From: Myrica gale
Lineage: Eukaryota > Streptophyta > Magnoliopsida > Fagales > Myricaceae
Reading direction: 5' to 3'
Assembly: GCA_963930655.1 (NCBI GenBank)
Contig: OZ005605.1
Location: 1,247,501-1,311,500 of the forward strand
DNA length: 64,000 nucleotides
Part shown: positions 11,044-22,396 of the stretch, in pieces
Layout of the letters: each line of letters opens with the position of its first letter
Numbering within the stretch: the stretch's first letter is position 1
Notes under the pieces: model-generated
What the model was told of the DNA's origin: nothing
What the model saw: only the letters and a program-made list of their open reading frames with translations
Databases searched by the model: none
Program-made: the position numbers and the translations under genes

Positions 11044-12538
11044 TATGAGGTGTGTATCGATGAATCATGTCAGTGTTCGATCAGCATGAAATAAGATTAT
11101 ATTCATCTGGAGAAGAAAAACGAATAGTTGCTTATTGTATTACGATATGCACTACTAATATTTTAACCCTCAAAACCCAGATGGTAATTCTCTATAGGAA
11201 GAAGAAGATCGAGGAAGAACCAGTGGGCGAGCAACGTTCACGCGTGTGGAGCTCAAGTTTTAATGGCCAAAAAGAACTAGGCAGGCGGTGCTTCTTCCCC
11301 TCTTTTTCTTTGCTGGTGCGGTACCCTTCTTCTTCTTCGATTACATGCATGGTGGGTAGGAATGGCCGAATCAATGGAATGGAGATATACAAAGAAAGAG
11401 GAAAAGAACAGTGCTAGCTTAGTCAAGTTTGTTGATCTGGTGGGAATTTCGGACCCACAAGCCAATTCTGCAGAGTTGAATTAGAACAGACAGGTTTCCT
11501 GCTTCTTGATATTCAATGATCTGTTTGCCATATAATTCGGTCGTTCCACTGGTGCTCTCAGGCTATTTTTAAATTCCAATTGTATTTTACTAAAAAAAAT
11601 GCAATTGTGCTAATTGCATTTTAAAATACAACAGCACAATTCAGTGGTCACCGAAACGCACGCCTGGACTTTCACGAAAGCATCTCCGTCTACTATATAT
11701 ATTCTAAACGTCCGGTTTGCGCAGCTTATAAAATTTGCATGGCATAAGGGTCCATTGCATTATTATAGTCTACATGAGAAATACCTTCTATCTACCAAGA
11801 AGCAGTGCAGCAGTAGTTGTGAAGCTTCTTCGAGATTGGGAAGCGTCGTCGTATTTAATCATTGTTATATATACTCTATTTTTATATATGCATAGCCATA
11901 GGCCCATAGGGTTCATCATTATGGTGAGAGACATGCATGGAGATTTCATGGCATCATGATGATGTGGTTCTTATGCATAGATGGTGCATGACTCACGGCT
12001 CTGCAGAATTGTTTATGCGAAATAGGACTTGAAGAAGACGACAGACATCCTCGATCATTCTGAAATAATGCGCAAGATCCGCATTAAAAGGTTCACGTAT
12101 TCTCATGCAGCTTAAACAAATAGGATTAAAAAATGTATAAATGTAAAGAAAAAGGGTGCAGAAGTACTGTTGGGCGTTGACCTCACAGGCTTGGTTCATG
12201 CTGGAGTGAATCTTTGCAGGACAACCTCAGTTTTTAATTGGGAAATGATCTTGGTGTCTTTTGATGTCGTCTACCTTTGGTTCGCTATGTGTACTATGAA
12301 TTTCTTAGGAACAAACATACAAGTAAATTAATTAAGAGGCATCCAGAAAATGCTGCTACTTGCAATAATATTCTCCAGAAATTAAAGTATATCGAGAGCA
12401 TGTTGTCTTATTTGTACTACGCAGAATATTAAACACGGGTTTTCAAATACCAAAATTATGATCATGGCAAAAACAATTAGCTTTATTTCAAAGAGTATGT
12501 ACGTCTATTCTAAAGAATTCCCGAAATCAGAGGCTGAT
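11044..12538. other. Gene-free region
   Basis: The open frames at 11067-11417 and 11614-11895 lack recognisable domains and plausible gene signals. I see no repeat of note. Confidence 0.45.
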
Positions 12539-12775
12539 TATTGTGTGAGTGAAGCTATTGTGTGAGTGTGTGAGTGGACGTGTGAGATTAAAAGTTGAGA
12601 AATCTAACGGCTGATAAAATGCCACGTCAATTAATGAAACCGGGTCGGTTGTGCGAGTCGGGTTCGTGGGTCGGGTTCATTAATTGACGTGCCATTTTTT
12701 CAGCCGTTAGATTTCTCAACTTCTAATCTCATCCGTCCACTCACACACTCACACAATAGCTTCACTCACACAATA
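12539..12775. mobile_element. Inverted-repeat MITE-like element, 237 bp
   Basis: The arms of about 100 bases read inward TATTGTGTGAGTGAAGC at the left and its inverse at the right. They also match over the inner words AGTTGAGAAATCTAACGGCTG and CACGTCAATTAATGAA. The short loop has GGGTCGG/GGGTTCG direct repeats. The outer arm contains a TATTGTGTGAGTG duplication. No target duplication was identified, so the superfamily is open. Confidence 0.7.
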
Positions 12776-14911
12776 ACTTTTGCCCCCGAAATCATTGCTC
12801 AATCAACAGCAATGCATTCGATTGAATGTAGGATATGCATTCCAAACACTCCAGCTGGCAAAATGGAAGAAAATGTGGTAATATATAGGTACTAATTAAC
12901 GTAGAATTTGTATCTAAAATTTCTGTAAGCGAGACTAACAATTTCACGAAGCTGCAAAGACAATTTTAGCTGTGATTCCACCATAGGAATAAAAGATGGA
13001 CTAGAGTACCACACCACAACTGTAGCTAGCCGGCTCTCAAGAACTTCGTGATTGAAAGGAAAAGTTGACCCCAATCACGGCCTATGGACACGAGGCTTTT
13101 CCACGTGGGAAGAATGAAAAGGTTCCTCTTGATCCAAAAGCTAGCTGCAGCTTAAAAGTAGTCACGATCGGTGTTAATTTCAAAGCTGATGAATTTGATT
13201 CATATATGATATATATGGATGCGGAAATGGACTCTTTAAGGGTATCTTGGGAACCTTCAGTCGAACCAACATAAGTACCCAGGCACACGAAATCTAATTG
13301 TAATTTATTTATTTTCTTGAAGATCTATCTCAGAATTCAGATACTTTATAATATTTATACAATCTCTAAATGATCTGCATACATATATAAACTCCTGATG
13401 CACGGCTTGTTTAGATTTTGTACTTCTGCAGACTGATACGATTGCTGATGATCCTTATTTTCGTGATGAAGAAGAAAGTAAGAATTAGCTTGATCATGAT
13501 GCGTAATAGAAACCTAGCTAGTAATTACATTGGCTTCCTTTATTTTTTCCTCTTAAGTGACGTTTTAATTAAGTTTTCACTGTTGAGTGAAGTGAACCAA
13601 AAAACTTTAAAGAAAAGCTTTTTATAACAAGTGAAAATAAATTTTTACACATAAGACAAAATACATTTTACTTTTATTTTCACTCATTGCCTCACGTCAC
13701 TTACCTTCACAACATTCACATATTTCACTTTCACTCACTTTTTACAATCCACTCTTTCACTCCTATTACACGGCACACACACACCCTTTTTCTTCACCTC
13801 ACTTTCTACGCACTGACACAATTCACACACCTTTTCTTCACTACACGAGTACACATTCTCTCAGCTGGTCTTCTCCTATTTATAGGGCTTCTAAGTCGGT
13901 GGGAAATCTTCTCTAAGTAGCTAGAAAACTCTCTTCTAGATTGTTCCTCTTTTAAGTCGGCGGTCGTCTTCGGCTAGGGAGATAATTCATCTTTTTTCTA
14001 GATGATTCCATACTCCACCAGTAAGTTATTTAGAAAATTTTGTGCTGTATATTTTAACATTCACAACTATCTGTTGACTGGAAAACCAAGGGCAAGGAGG
14101 TTAAATAAGTTGTCTCATGATTTTGCCTGAACCCCAAACCTCCAAAGACAATGTAGCTCGATCCACAAACCACAATATTCTTTGAGTTTCCACTCAACTG
14201 AATTTTAATTAGGGTGTTTTCGGTTTTTTTTTTACCTTTTTTATGGTCGAACAACAGTAGAACACAATAATACTTGTCAGTGAACTTTAACTCAGTTGAC
14301 ACCTCCTTCCTTTGGGAAGGGTTAGATCCGGAGGTCAATCCCCTATCCCGCTTTATTCTTGCTTCTAAAATTTGCCTAGAAATAAAAAAAACTTACTAAT
14401 AATAGCCCTAGATATGTGAGGTGGCATTCACGAGCCGGACTCTCGAAAAATCGTTGAGGAGGAACAAACCCCGTGATTCCCGACGAAAGGCAAATCCGAT
14501 CCATAATTTTTTAAGTTCGGCTCGATCTGAATCAGAAACAACAGCTAGCGCATTACACAAGCACACATGCTTCACCCGCCAACCAGGCTGAGGTGCTGTC
14601 AGTAACTTTGCAACTATTTGAGTCCAACTGCGGCATCAACTTCTCGAATTATAGAAGGTATATATAAGCATGTAATCAGTTCATCACCCTGCAGTTTTCA
14701 TTGATATATATATAGTTGGTTTAAACGTCCTTTGTTTTGATTCACTTATAATTTCTGGTCTAACGTTCAATTTTTGTGTTTGTCGGCATACATTTATGGA
14801 AAGGGATCATATAGTACTGCCTCTGCAAGCAAATCAAGCGAGATAAGGGTTAGCCATCCACAGAGAGAGAAGAAAGGGGGGGGGGGGTCAAAATGACCAG
14901 TTTCACATAGT
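12776..14911. other. Gene-free region with CA/CT-rich stretch
   Basis: No gene recognised. 13690-13870 is rich in CACTCAC and CACACAC words. The small frames 13065-13274 and 14054-14338 show no family signature. A G run lies at about 14877-14887. Confidence 0.5.
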
Positions 14912-14920
14912 TTAATTATA

Positions 14921-15395
14921 GGCTTAATATACGCGCGTGCCCCTGGGGTTTAACGTTTTCTCAGAAATACCCCTAGGGTAATTTTTATTGTCTCGCTACC
15001 CCTGAGGTATATTCATTTTTCCCGTTTTATCCCTCCGCCAACATTCTGTCTATTTTTGGACGGAAATTGATGACGTGGACCAATTGACCACGTCACATCT
15101 AATTAAACTGCAACACGTGTCCTTAACGGGAGTTGCTCATACTCCAACTCGCCCAGCCGGAATCTAGAGGTACACAGTCTCACTTCCCGTTAAGGACACG
15201 TGTTGCAGTTTAATTGGATGTGACGTGGTCAATTGATCCACGTCATCAATTTCTGTCCAAAAATAGACAGAATGTTGGCGGAGGGATAAAACGGGAAAAA
15301 TGGATATACCTCAGGAGTAGCGGGACAACAAAAATTACCCTAGTAGTATTTCTGAGAAAACGTTAAACCCTAGGGGCACACGCGTATATTAAGCC
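14921..15395. mobile_element. Fold-back Mutator-like MITE, 475 bp
   Basis: The ends GGCTTAATATACGCG and CGCGTATATTAAGCC are perfect inverses. The arms remain paired over about 200 bases (GTTTAACGTTTTCTCAGAAA, ACCTCAGG, ACAGAATGTTGGCGGAGGG, GATGACGTGG and others) around a loop of about 50 bases. Exact 9-bp direct repeats TTAATTATA flank it (14912-14920 and 15396-15404), indicating a Mutator-type insertion. It has no coding capacity. Confidence 0.88.
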
Positions 15396-15593
15396 TTAAT
15401 TATAAGTACATTATCCCTGTAGTCTTTGCCGAGTATAGTAAAACGTACATGTCTGATGAATAGTAGTCTTTTTATTATCTTCATTATAACTGGGGAAATA
15501 GTTTAAGGTGTGGATTGGTTTTACAGCTCCTTTTCTAATTTCATGGTCAAGGGACTAGTCCAAGTACACGAGAGATGCTCTCCTATTAATCTA

Positions 15594-15815
15594 GGTCATG
15601 TTCGTTTACCACTTTTTTTTAGGATTTGTATCCTGCTTTTTTTTTACAATCCAAACATTACAAAGCACACGTATTCCAATACAACACTTTATTATTTTTT
15701 TTACAAACATCAATCATTTTAACAACTTCTGCACGCATGTCAATACAACTTTAAATTCACATAAATATTCATAATTTTGTCAGAATCCTACAAATTTCTT
15801 CCAAACGAACATCCC
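15594..15815. mobile_element. Tourist-like MITE, 222 bp
   Basis: The left end GGTCATGTTCGTTTACC and right end CCAAACGAACATCCC are imperfect inverses, with CTA on both sides (15591-15593 and 15816-15818). The interior (ATTCCAATACAACAC, CAATACAACTTTAA) relates it to 3808-3975. A 3-bp duplication fits PIF/Harbinger, although CTA is less usual than TAA or TTA. Confidence 0.6.
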
Positions 15816-15818
15816 CTA

Positions 15819-16364
15819 GTTGGCACGTAAAAAGATTTGGACTCACGTGAGCCAAAGTATATCATGTCTTGCATTATATAACCCATGCATGCATAGGCAA
15901 CACATACACCATGTATCTCATGCATGCACATGTGGGGTCTTCAACAATATGTAAATAGCATTTACCGGCAAAAGAGAGAGAGAGAGAGAGAGAGAAATCA
16001 GACTTCAATCTTCTCTGCTGTGATATAGGGTTTGCATTTCCCCCTCTCTGATGCATAGAACTGTAGCTCTTCTTTCGCCTTCCTTGGTAGATATTTCTAA
16101 GATCATAGAGATGTCAATTTCTTACTAAGATCTATTCCAAGCATGAGGGAGGGAGAAAGAAGAGAGAAGGTAGATCATGCCACACTTTCATCCATTCAAC
16201 CGTTAATAGCTAAGCTACCAAAGGCAGGCCCTAATCCCTAATTTTTCCTTCGAGTGTTAATTACTTAGTAAACAGAGGGCCTTTGTACATGTGTTTCTCC
16301 TCTCAGCTGCCAGAAATCCCGTACTAAGAGGAAGAAAAGAAAGAAGAAATAGAAACAAAACCCG
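15819..16364 (+). promoter_or_regulatory. Promoter/5'-UTR region of the GARP factor gene
   Basis: A TATATAA motif at 15875-15881 is followed by overlapping CATGCATG (RY-type) words near 15884-15895 and, further down, a (GA)n tract at 15973-15995, a frequent feature of plant leaders. If that TATA box is used, the 5' UTR would be about 450 bases. These assignments rest on motifs only. Confidence 0.35.
15973..15995. repeat. (AG)n microsatellite
   Basis: About 11 AG units in the presumed 5' leader of the GARP gene. Confidence 0.9.
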
Positions 16365-17938
16365 ATGGAGGAAAGCGGTGGCTCAGAATGTTCAAAAATA
16401 AGCCCTTCCAACCGAAATGAGGATGGAAGCGAGAGCGGCGAGAACGATGGTGAATGTAAGGTAATATATGGTGGAAGCTCAAGCAACAGCACAATCGAAG
16501 AGAGCGATAAGAAGCCATCAGTCCGGCCTTATATCAGATCCAAGATGGCAAGGCTCCGATGGACACCTGATCTTCATCTTCGTTTTGTTCATGCTGTTGA
16601 AAAGCTTGGTGGACAAGAAAGTGAGTTCTATGATATCCAGCCAAGCAATCTTCTAAATATATTGGTAATTACTTTGAAGCTTTTGCATCATAAATTCTCT
16701 ATTGTGTTGGTTCAGGAGCTACACCAAAGATGGTTCTTCGGCTGATGAACATTAAAGGACTAAGCATTGCACATGTCAAAAGCCATTTACAGGTAACTGA
16801 TTTTTAAAGAAAACGATGATTTAAAATTTCCATCTGCATAGGTTTAGGTACTTATAGCATGGCGTACGATTGGCTAGCTCTTCCTAATATACTTGCACTT
16901 CGGTATTTTCTTCAGATGTATAGAAGCAAGAAGGTCGATGATCCGGGCCAAGGTACAGCTTAATTAAATTTCTGTTCGTTTCTTCCCTTCTGCTCAAAAC
17001 AAAAAGTTTTAGCAATTCTTTGTTAGTTCATGATGCAAAAGAAATGTTCCTCTCATGACAGTATTAGGCAATCATAGACATCTTGTGGAAAGTGGAAATC
17101 GCAATATTTATAACCTCAGCCAACTTCCCATGCTTCAAGGATATAACCCAACCCACAATTCCAATTTCCGGTATGGGCATAATCAATATTTGTGCAACTT
17201 AACTATGTTATCTTTTCCAGACAAAACAAAAAAGTTTTGTTATCCTTTAGTTTTCTCTTCGATGGGTATGATTTGTTAACATATATTCTTCTTTATCCAA
17301 GATGTAGATTTAATGGAGATCCTTCGTCCTGGAATGCTTATGATCAAAACTTCTTGGGTTTTACTGCGGCCCGTAGCTCAACTAATAATTCAAGTGCTGA
17401 GTTTTATGGCACGGTGTGCGAGAGGATCTTTGATAGCAGCCATAGCAATTGGAGTACTAATTCCGATTTCCGTATGGGAACTTCCTCTTTTGGTGTACAA
17501 TCATCAGCTTGGAGAACCCAGAAAATGAAAGATGGACTTCACTCATTTCACAAACAGGAATCCTTGCTGACTGATCAGACCAGATCGATTCCTATAAATC
17601 TTAGCCCCAGGGTAACCCATCAGCAAGCGGAAGTACAAAACTATACAAGTCCTTCTAATAGCAATGCCCCTTCAGATCCCAGCAAAACAACTAATCTCCA
17701 AGGGTGGAACACGCTGAAAAGGAAGGCTTTGGATTGCGACCTCAACTTGGATCTATCTCTTACGCTAACATCAAGAAATGATGATAACCAGCGAAGTCTG
17801 GGGGAAGATAAAGTTGATAGTATTCTCTCCCTGTCTTTGTACGCACAATCATCCTCAAGTCTTCCCAGTTTGAAGGAAAGACGAGATGATGGTAAGGATG
17901 AAGAAACAAGGGCAAGTACTCTGGATCTGACTATATGA
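16365..17938 (+). CDS. GARP/G2-like MYB-related transcription factor with EAR motifs
   Basis: Five exons fit with GT-AG borders and continuous phase: 16365-16620, 16716-16792, 16916-16952, 17062-17170 and 17308-17938, giving 369 residues. The last acceptor could instead precede 17302, adding two residues. Residues about 60-115 form the single MYB-like GARP domain: KMARLRWTPDLHLRFVHAVE, then GGQERATPKMV and the diagnostic SHLQMYRSKK split between exons 2 and 3. The N-terminus is acidic and Ser-rich. The C-terminus carries DLNLDLSLTL (about residue 304) and a second LSLSL, both EAR-type motifs that recruit TOPLESS co-repressors, so a nuclear repressor is likely. No MYB-CC coiled coil is seen, which points to the At1g14600/At2g38300 group. 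The start is the first ATG of the open frame. Confidence 0.88.
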
Positions 17939-20134
17939 ATGAGACCATTCTAAGTGAGATCTTGAGGTACTTGTCCAAAATAAAGCATTTTATGATTGTC
18001 TTTTATGTACCATCATACAAATTAATGAGTAGCCGCGGCTTTCTTTTTTGTTTCTGATATATTTTGTTTGTTGGCTCAACAATATACATACCATCACATT
18101 TCCCTCATATATATATTATCCTGTTTCTTTGTTCCACATGGATAATTAGAGAAAACATCTCCGGGTCTAATTCTCCGCAAGCACCAAATAGTTCATAAGA
18201 GTAATCTAGCTGGTGTTTATAACATTCAAGAACTCAGGGCCAGTAGCTCTAGCAAAAGTGCCAATTGGCCTCTGTGTAGAGCAATTGGTTTTCATGATAT
18301 ATATATATATATATATATGGAGCCTCAGAAGCTATATATATCTTTTGCTTTTTAGAGATCCATACTTTGATTGCAGTTCTTTCCCACTTAACATGCATTA
18401 CACTGTACGTTAACTTTATAACCTGATAATTATTTCGTTTCCTATCGAAAATATGCAAGTACCCAGTCGACTACTTATCCCTAATATTGCTGAGGCATTC
18501 GAAATTTTGGACACTAATCAGTAATGACCAAACTAATCTATATCTATAAGGAGCTCTATGAAGACATGCACAATGATCGATCATATATATGCATGCTTCT
18601 CTTGTAATCTTCCACATGTATTTGCTGAGGCTTGGACCTTTTCATGGAATCCATCATACAACCATTTGATGTCATTCGTTAATTAATGCTTCGTTCAGGA
18701 CTTTGAACTTGGGGAGAAACATTGCATGGTCTTTTTAAGAAGAACCACAGAAATTAAGTGGTTCAGATTTTGGGCCAGAAAAAAGGGTGCAAATTAAATT
18801 TCATCGAACATTATATTGATCTGTACTGTGAAACCACGCACCAAATATTGTGCATGTCCTTATAGCTGTAGCTACCATTTAATTTAGAAATATTTGAGCA
18901 TTTAATAAGGAAGTCATAATAATGTCTATACGACCAAAAACTTCATATGAAACACTTGAGATTTGTAACTAAGATAAGCTACTGAAAACTCTTTCTGATA
19001 TGGAAATTAATAACAGTGGAGTTTTCTTTCTCTGGGTTACCTTCTTCTACACAAGGCGGCCATATGGTACGTATCAATTCCCCTAACATATATGAATGCA
19101 TATATAAATCTCAAAATTGTGAAGATGATCGAGCTGGATTAATTTAATCTCGGCCTAATTATTAAAGTCTAGATAAAGTAACTAGGCAATATATTGGATG
19201 TTTCAGTAAAGTCATAATCTGACGGAGCTGCTTGAGTTTTATTAATCGAGCATTAATCTAATATTCAAAATAAAAATAAAAATAATAATTATATTAAACA
19301 GTAAATTAATTAATGGCTCAACTTGATTGGAAATTGGTTGCTTGAATTGGACAACAGTAGTCAGTTAATTGACTTCATTTCTCAGTGGAAAGAAGAGGCG
19401 TCAATAGCAGCTGTTTTCTTTGACCAAGTCTCACAGAAGTATATATATATATATACACACACATGACAAACAGCATCATCCGCCTAGAATCTAGCTGATG
19501 AAGATATATAATCTGATATTATTGCTCTCAAATCGAAATGATTCTGTCAGAGACATTATAAAATGTTTGTGAGAATAATCAACGTCGACCCAACCCTGTA
19601 CATCTTGCATTAGTGCTCCTTAGCTAACCCGAGTGATCATCAAACAAGGTACAATAAATATTACAGTGTCTTAATTTGAATTTTCTCAAACATCACTGTC
19701 CATATATAGGAATCGAATCTACAAAAGTCACAACCACGCCATAATTATTTAAGGTAATTTAACAAGCGATTTGTCGAAAAAATTTAAGGTCCAAATTAAG
19801 CTACAAGGCTGATGATGCTGGCATGGAAATTATCCTATTGAGCGGCATGCACGTGTGTACAGATCCCCGTGCCAGAAAGCTCCTGCTGTGGCTTCCCCTT
19901 GCGTTTTTGGTGCCAACAAATTTGCCACATGACTCACCACCTCTCGATCGCTCTTGCTGAAGGAGAGCCTCAGAATCATCCACGCAACACAGTACTTATG
20001 TTATGGGTTGGAAAGATGCCCAAGGAGCTAGCCGTACGTCCGATATAAATTAGGACAATTCAGAAGATGAGGGAAACGGATGTCGCCGCATTAATGCCGT
20101 TGTTGGGGGGATACCGATACGACTCTATTGAGGC
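17939..20134. other. Gene-free region downstream of the GARP gene
   Basis: 3' flank followed by AT-rich DNA. A (TA)n tract lies at 18297-18319 and another near 19441-19455. The frame at 19801-19983 (minus) shows no domain. Nothing else recognised. Confidence 0.5.
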
Positions 20135-20264
20135 GAAAAATTGACGGTTTAGTGCGAGAGAAAGCGTCCTAGTAAATTAGTAATAGTGGAAAAGAAAAAT
20201 TGACTGTTTAGTGCGAGAGAAAGCGTCCTAGTAAATTAGTAATAGTGGAAAAAGAGATTTTCAT

Positions 20265-20294
20265 CGCCCACCGTGGGGCTCGAACCCACGACCA
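20265..20294 (-). pseudogene. 3' half of tRNA-Lys(CTT), duplicated fragment
   Basis: Thirty bases identical to the T arm and acceptor 3' strand of the intact tRNA at 20368-20440. The match stops at the variable region. It lacks the D arm and anticodon (and the A box), so it cannot make a tRNA. It retains the B-box region. Confidence 0.88.
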
Positions 20295-20367
20295 AAGAAA
20301 AATTGACTGTTTAGTGCGAGAGAAAGCGTCCTAGTAAATTAGTAATAGTGGAAAAAGAGATTTTCAT

Positions 20368-20440
20368 CGCCCACCGTGGGGCTCGAACCCACGACCACAA
20401 GGTTAAGAGCCTTGCGCTCTACCAACTGAGCTAGACGGGC
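20368..20440 (-). tRNA. tRNA-Lys (anticodon CTT)
   Basis: On the minus strand it reads GCCCGTCTAGCTCAGTTGGT, a CTCTTAA anticodon loop (anticodon CTT), then TGGTCGTGGGTTCGAGCCCC, ending in the acceptor strand GGTGGGC plus discriminator G. A 7-bp acceptor (with two G-U pairs), D, anticodon and T stems all form. Length is 73 nt without an intron and CCA is not encoded, as in nuclear tRNAs. The intact A box (TAGCTCAGTTGG) and B box (GGTTCGAGCCC) suggest it is transcribed by RNA polymerase III. Confidence 0.95.
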
Positions 20441-20478
20441 TTACTCTGAAAGATTGGTCTCTTAAATAAATATAAGGA

Positions 20479-20774
20479 GAAACTATATTTTCCACCCACA
20501 AACTATCAGGGATAGTGACACATTACACCTTCCAATTACTAATATTATACATTTTACACCCTCCATTTGACATTAATACCCTTGAGAAATTAATAAATTG
20601 ACAACAATATCTTTACTATATACAAAATGAGTCAATGAAATTATCTCAACATTTGAAAAAAGGTGCAAAGTGTCAAAAATTGGTAGTTAGAGGTTATAAT
20701 GTATCAAAATTGGTAGTTTAGAGTGCAAAGTGAAAAACCTATAGTAGTTTGTGGGTGAAAATGTATTTTCACCC
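20479..20774. mobile_element. MITE with TTTTCCACCC inverted ends
   Basis: The left end CTATATTTTCCACCCACAAA and the right-end inverse (GTTTGTGGGTGAAAATGTAT) pair as terminal inverted repeats around an AT-rich interior with paired words (CAATTACTAAT, ATGTATCAAAATTGG). Possible 8-base flanks AATATAAG and AATATAAA differ by one base and would suggest hAT. This is not certain. Confidence 0.6.
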
Positions 20775-21259
20775 TGAATATAAAAAACAAGTTTGACTAA
20801 GTAGAACCGGATGATACCCCCACTGAGTTTTTTTGAGCAGATAAACTATTTTCTGAAATTATATAAATAAAATTCCTTCCCTTGTGCATCTTCACAAAAA
20901 CATTATAAAAGGCCTTTAGAAAGGAAGAAATGGAGATCAATCTTTGCAGACAATGTAAATGAAAATAAAATACACAATTTGATTTTGGATGCTTAATTTC
21001 AAATATTTTATATCTAAGATTATTTTATAAAAATTTAGCAGTTTAATTCTTGAGTTTTACCACTTTTTTATTTTTTATTAGTTCTTGAGTTTTGTTTTTT
21101 AAAAAATTTTAGTTTTTAAATTTATATTTTTTTGACGAAATGACCCTTCTATCAAGAATCCGATTGTTTTCCTAACGGAAGAATCACACTAACCGACAAC
21201 TCAGTAGCTGATTATTGCCGAGTTAAAATTATAAAAAAGGCCTTATTCTGATTTTTTTT

Positions 21260-21830
21260 TTCCCTTGGGCCTTATTGAACTGCTTCTGTCGAATCCTATT
21301 AGAAGCTAGGACTGAGCCTCGAATTAACCCTGCTAACAAATAAGGAGCCCTTTATCCCCTTGGCTGTTGAGATCGAATTCCATAGAAGAGGTAATTTGTC
21401 TTTGGGCCAATTCTCAATTCTCATTGTTTCTTTCGTTGTTCCTCATAAACCCAAACGAGACTCCCTTTCTGGATGGTTTCAGCCCTGGCTTCGTGCCCAA
21501 ATTCAAAGCGAGATAGACAAGGGTCTTCTTCAATCATGAAAATCTAGTGGGCTGCGAGACCCCCTTTCTGGATGGTTTCAGCCCTGGCTTCGTTCCCAAA
21601 TTCAAAGCGAGATAGACAAGGGTCTTCAATCATGACAATCTAATGGGCCGCTAGTGGCATAACCAAGTTCCGATTTTTTCTTACATAAAGATCCAAAAGC
21701 TATTCTAGTGTTCAAGTTTTGTCGTTGCACTCTCAGCTCGGTTACTCAATCCTAATTGGGTCGTATTCATCCAAATCGGAAGCAACGGATTTTCCGAACT
21801 CAAGAAACATGTACAACAATATATATAGCA
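21260..21830. other. Possible organelle-derived insertion with a 99-bp tandem duplication
   Basis: This block has a more balanced base composition than its AT-rich surroundings and looks like plant mitochondrial intergenic sequence, but I cannot confirm the source. Within it a 99-base unit starting CGAGAC.CCCTTTCTGGATG (21456-21554) is repeated at 21555-21651 with few differences. No gene was recognised. Confidence 0.3.
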
Positions 21831-22123
21831 GTGACATCCTGATCATGATTCTCTGAACCAAATTAAAGTGCGTATTGCACAAAACTCACTTTGAATTACT
21901 AACAATTGCACTAATTACATTCCCTTGGAAGCTGTAGTTACATATTGAGTAACAATAAACGTGTGAGAACCACGAGCGATCTCATATAAGAAAACTCTCA
22001 GCTCTTCTCTGAAAAGGAAACAATATGGCCAATCTTAAAAGCAACAGAGGGACATACTGGGTAATAGACATACGCATATCGGCCGGCGAATAAGCTCTCC
22101 GATGTTGCTGCGATATAGACCTA

Positions 22124-22396
22124 TCAGAAAGACGTACGATATTGACCCTTCACTTCGATCGGAAGCTCGAAATTAAGGCTCTCTGGGTGGGCAAGCTTGG
22201 GGTGATCATGCGTGCGCTTTGCGTTTGCGTACATAAAGAAGAGAATAAAGAGAAGAAACGATGCGAAAACAAGCAGTAAGATGAGCATCATTATCTCACC
22301 GTGAAGAGCGAACTTGGGGTCACCGGAGAAGAGAAGCTCCTCCTTCTCATAACTGCTAGGGGCCATGAAAGGTGATAATTGAGCGCTGCTGGCCAT
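22124..22396 (-). CDS. Small single-pass membrane protein, ATL-like N-terminal region without RING
   Basis: A 90-residue frame from the ATG at 22396. The in-frame extension upstream to 22621 is low-complexity and less protein-like. After a Ser-rich start comes HGEIMMLILLLVFASFLLFI, one clear transmembrane helix (about residues 33-55), then YANAKRTHDHPKLAHPESL and a hydrophilic tail. The layout of a short polar segment, HG, then a Leu-rich helix resembles the N-terminus of plant ATL RING-H2 ubiquitin ligases, but no RING-H2 cysteines follow on the minus strand. It could be a truncated ATL relative or an unrelated small membrane protein. No intron or partner is evident. Confidence 0.45.
   Translation of the reverse strand: MASSAQLSPFMAPSSYEKEELLFSGDPKFALHGEIMMLILLLVFASFLLFILFFMYANAKRTHDHPKLAHPESLNFELPIEVKGQYRTSF

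Larger units (their letters stand above)
20135..20440. repeat. Tandem duplication containing the tRNA-Lys gene and its 3' half
   Basis: The unit beginning GAAAAATTGAC.GTTTAGTG occurs three times, at 20135, 20194 and 20297. Copy 1 is about 59 bases. Copies 2 and 3 extend further, through GAGATTTTCATCG into the tRNA. Copy 2 stops after the 3' half of the tRNA (103-base period) and copy 3 contains the complete gene. Copies 2 and 3 are essentially identical where they overlap, so the duplication is recent. Confidence 0.9.

Noticed and set aside
13065-13288. Overlapping 68- and 69-codon frames on opposite strands
   Set aside because: Neither shows a known domain, and the two are shadows of each other.
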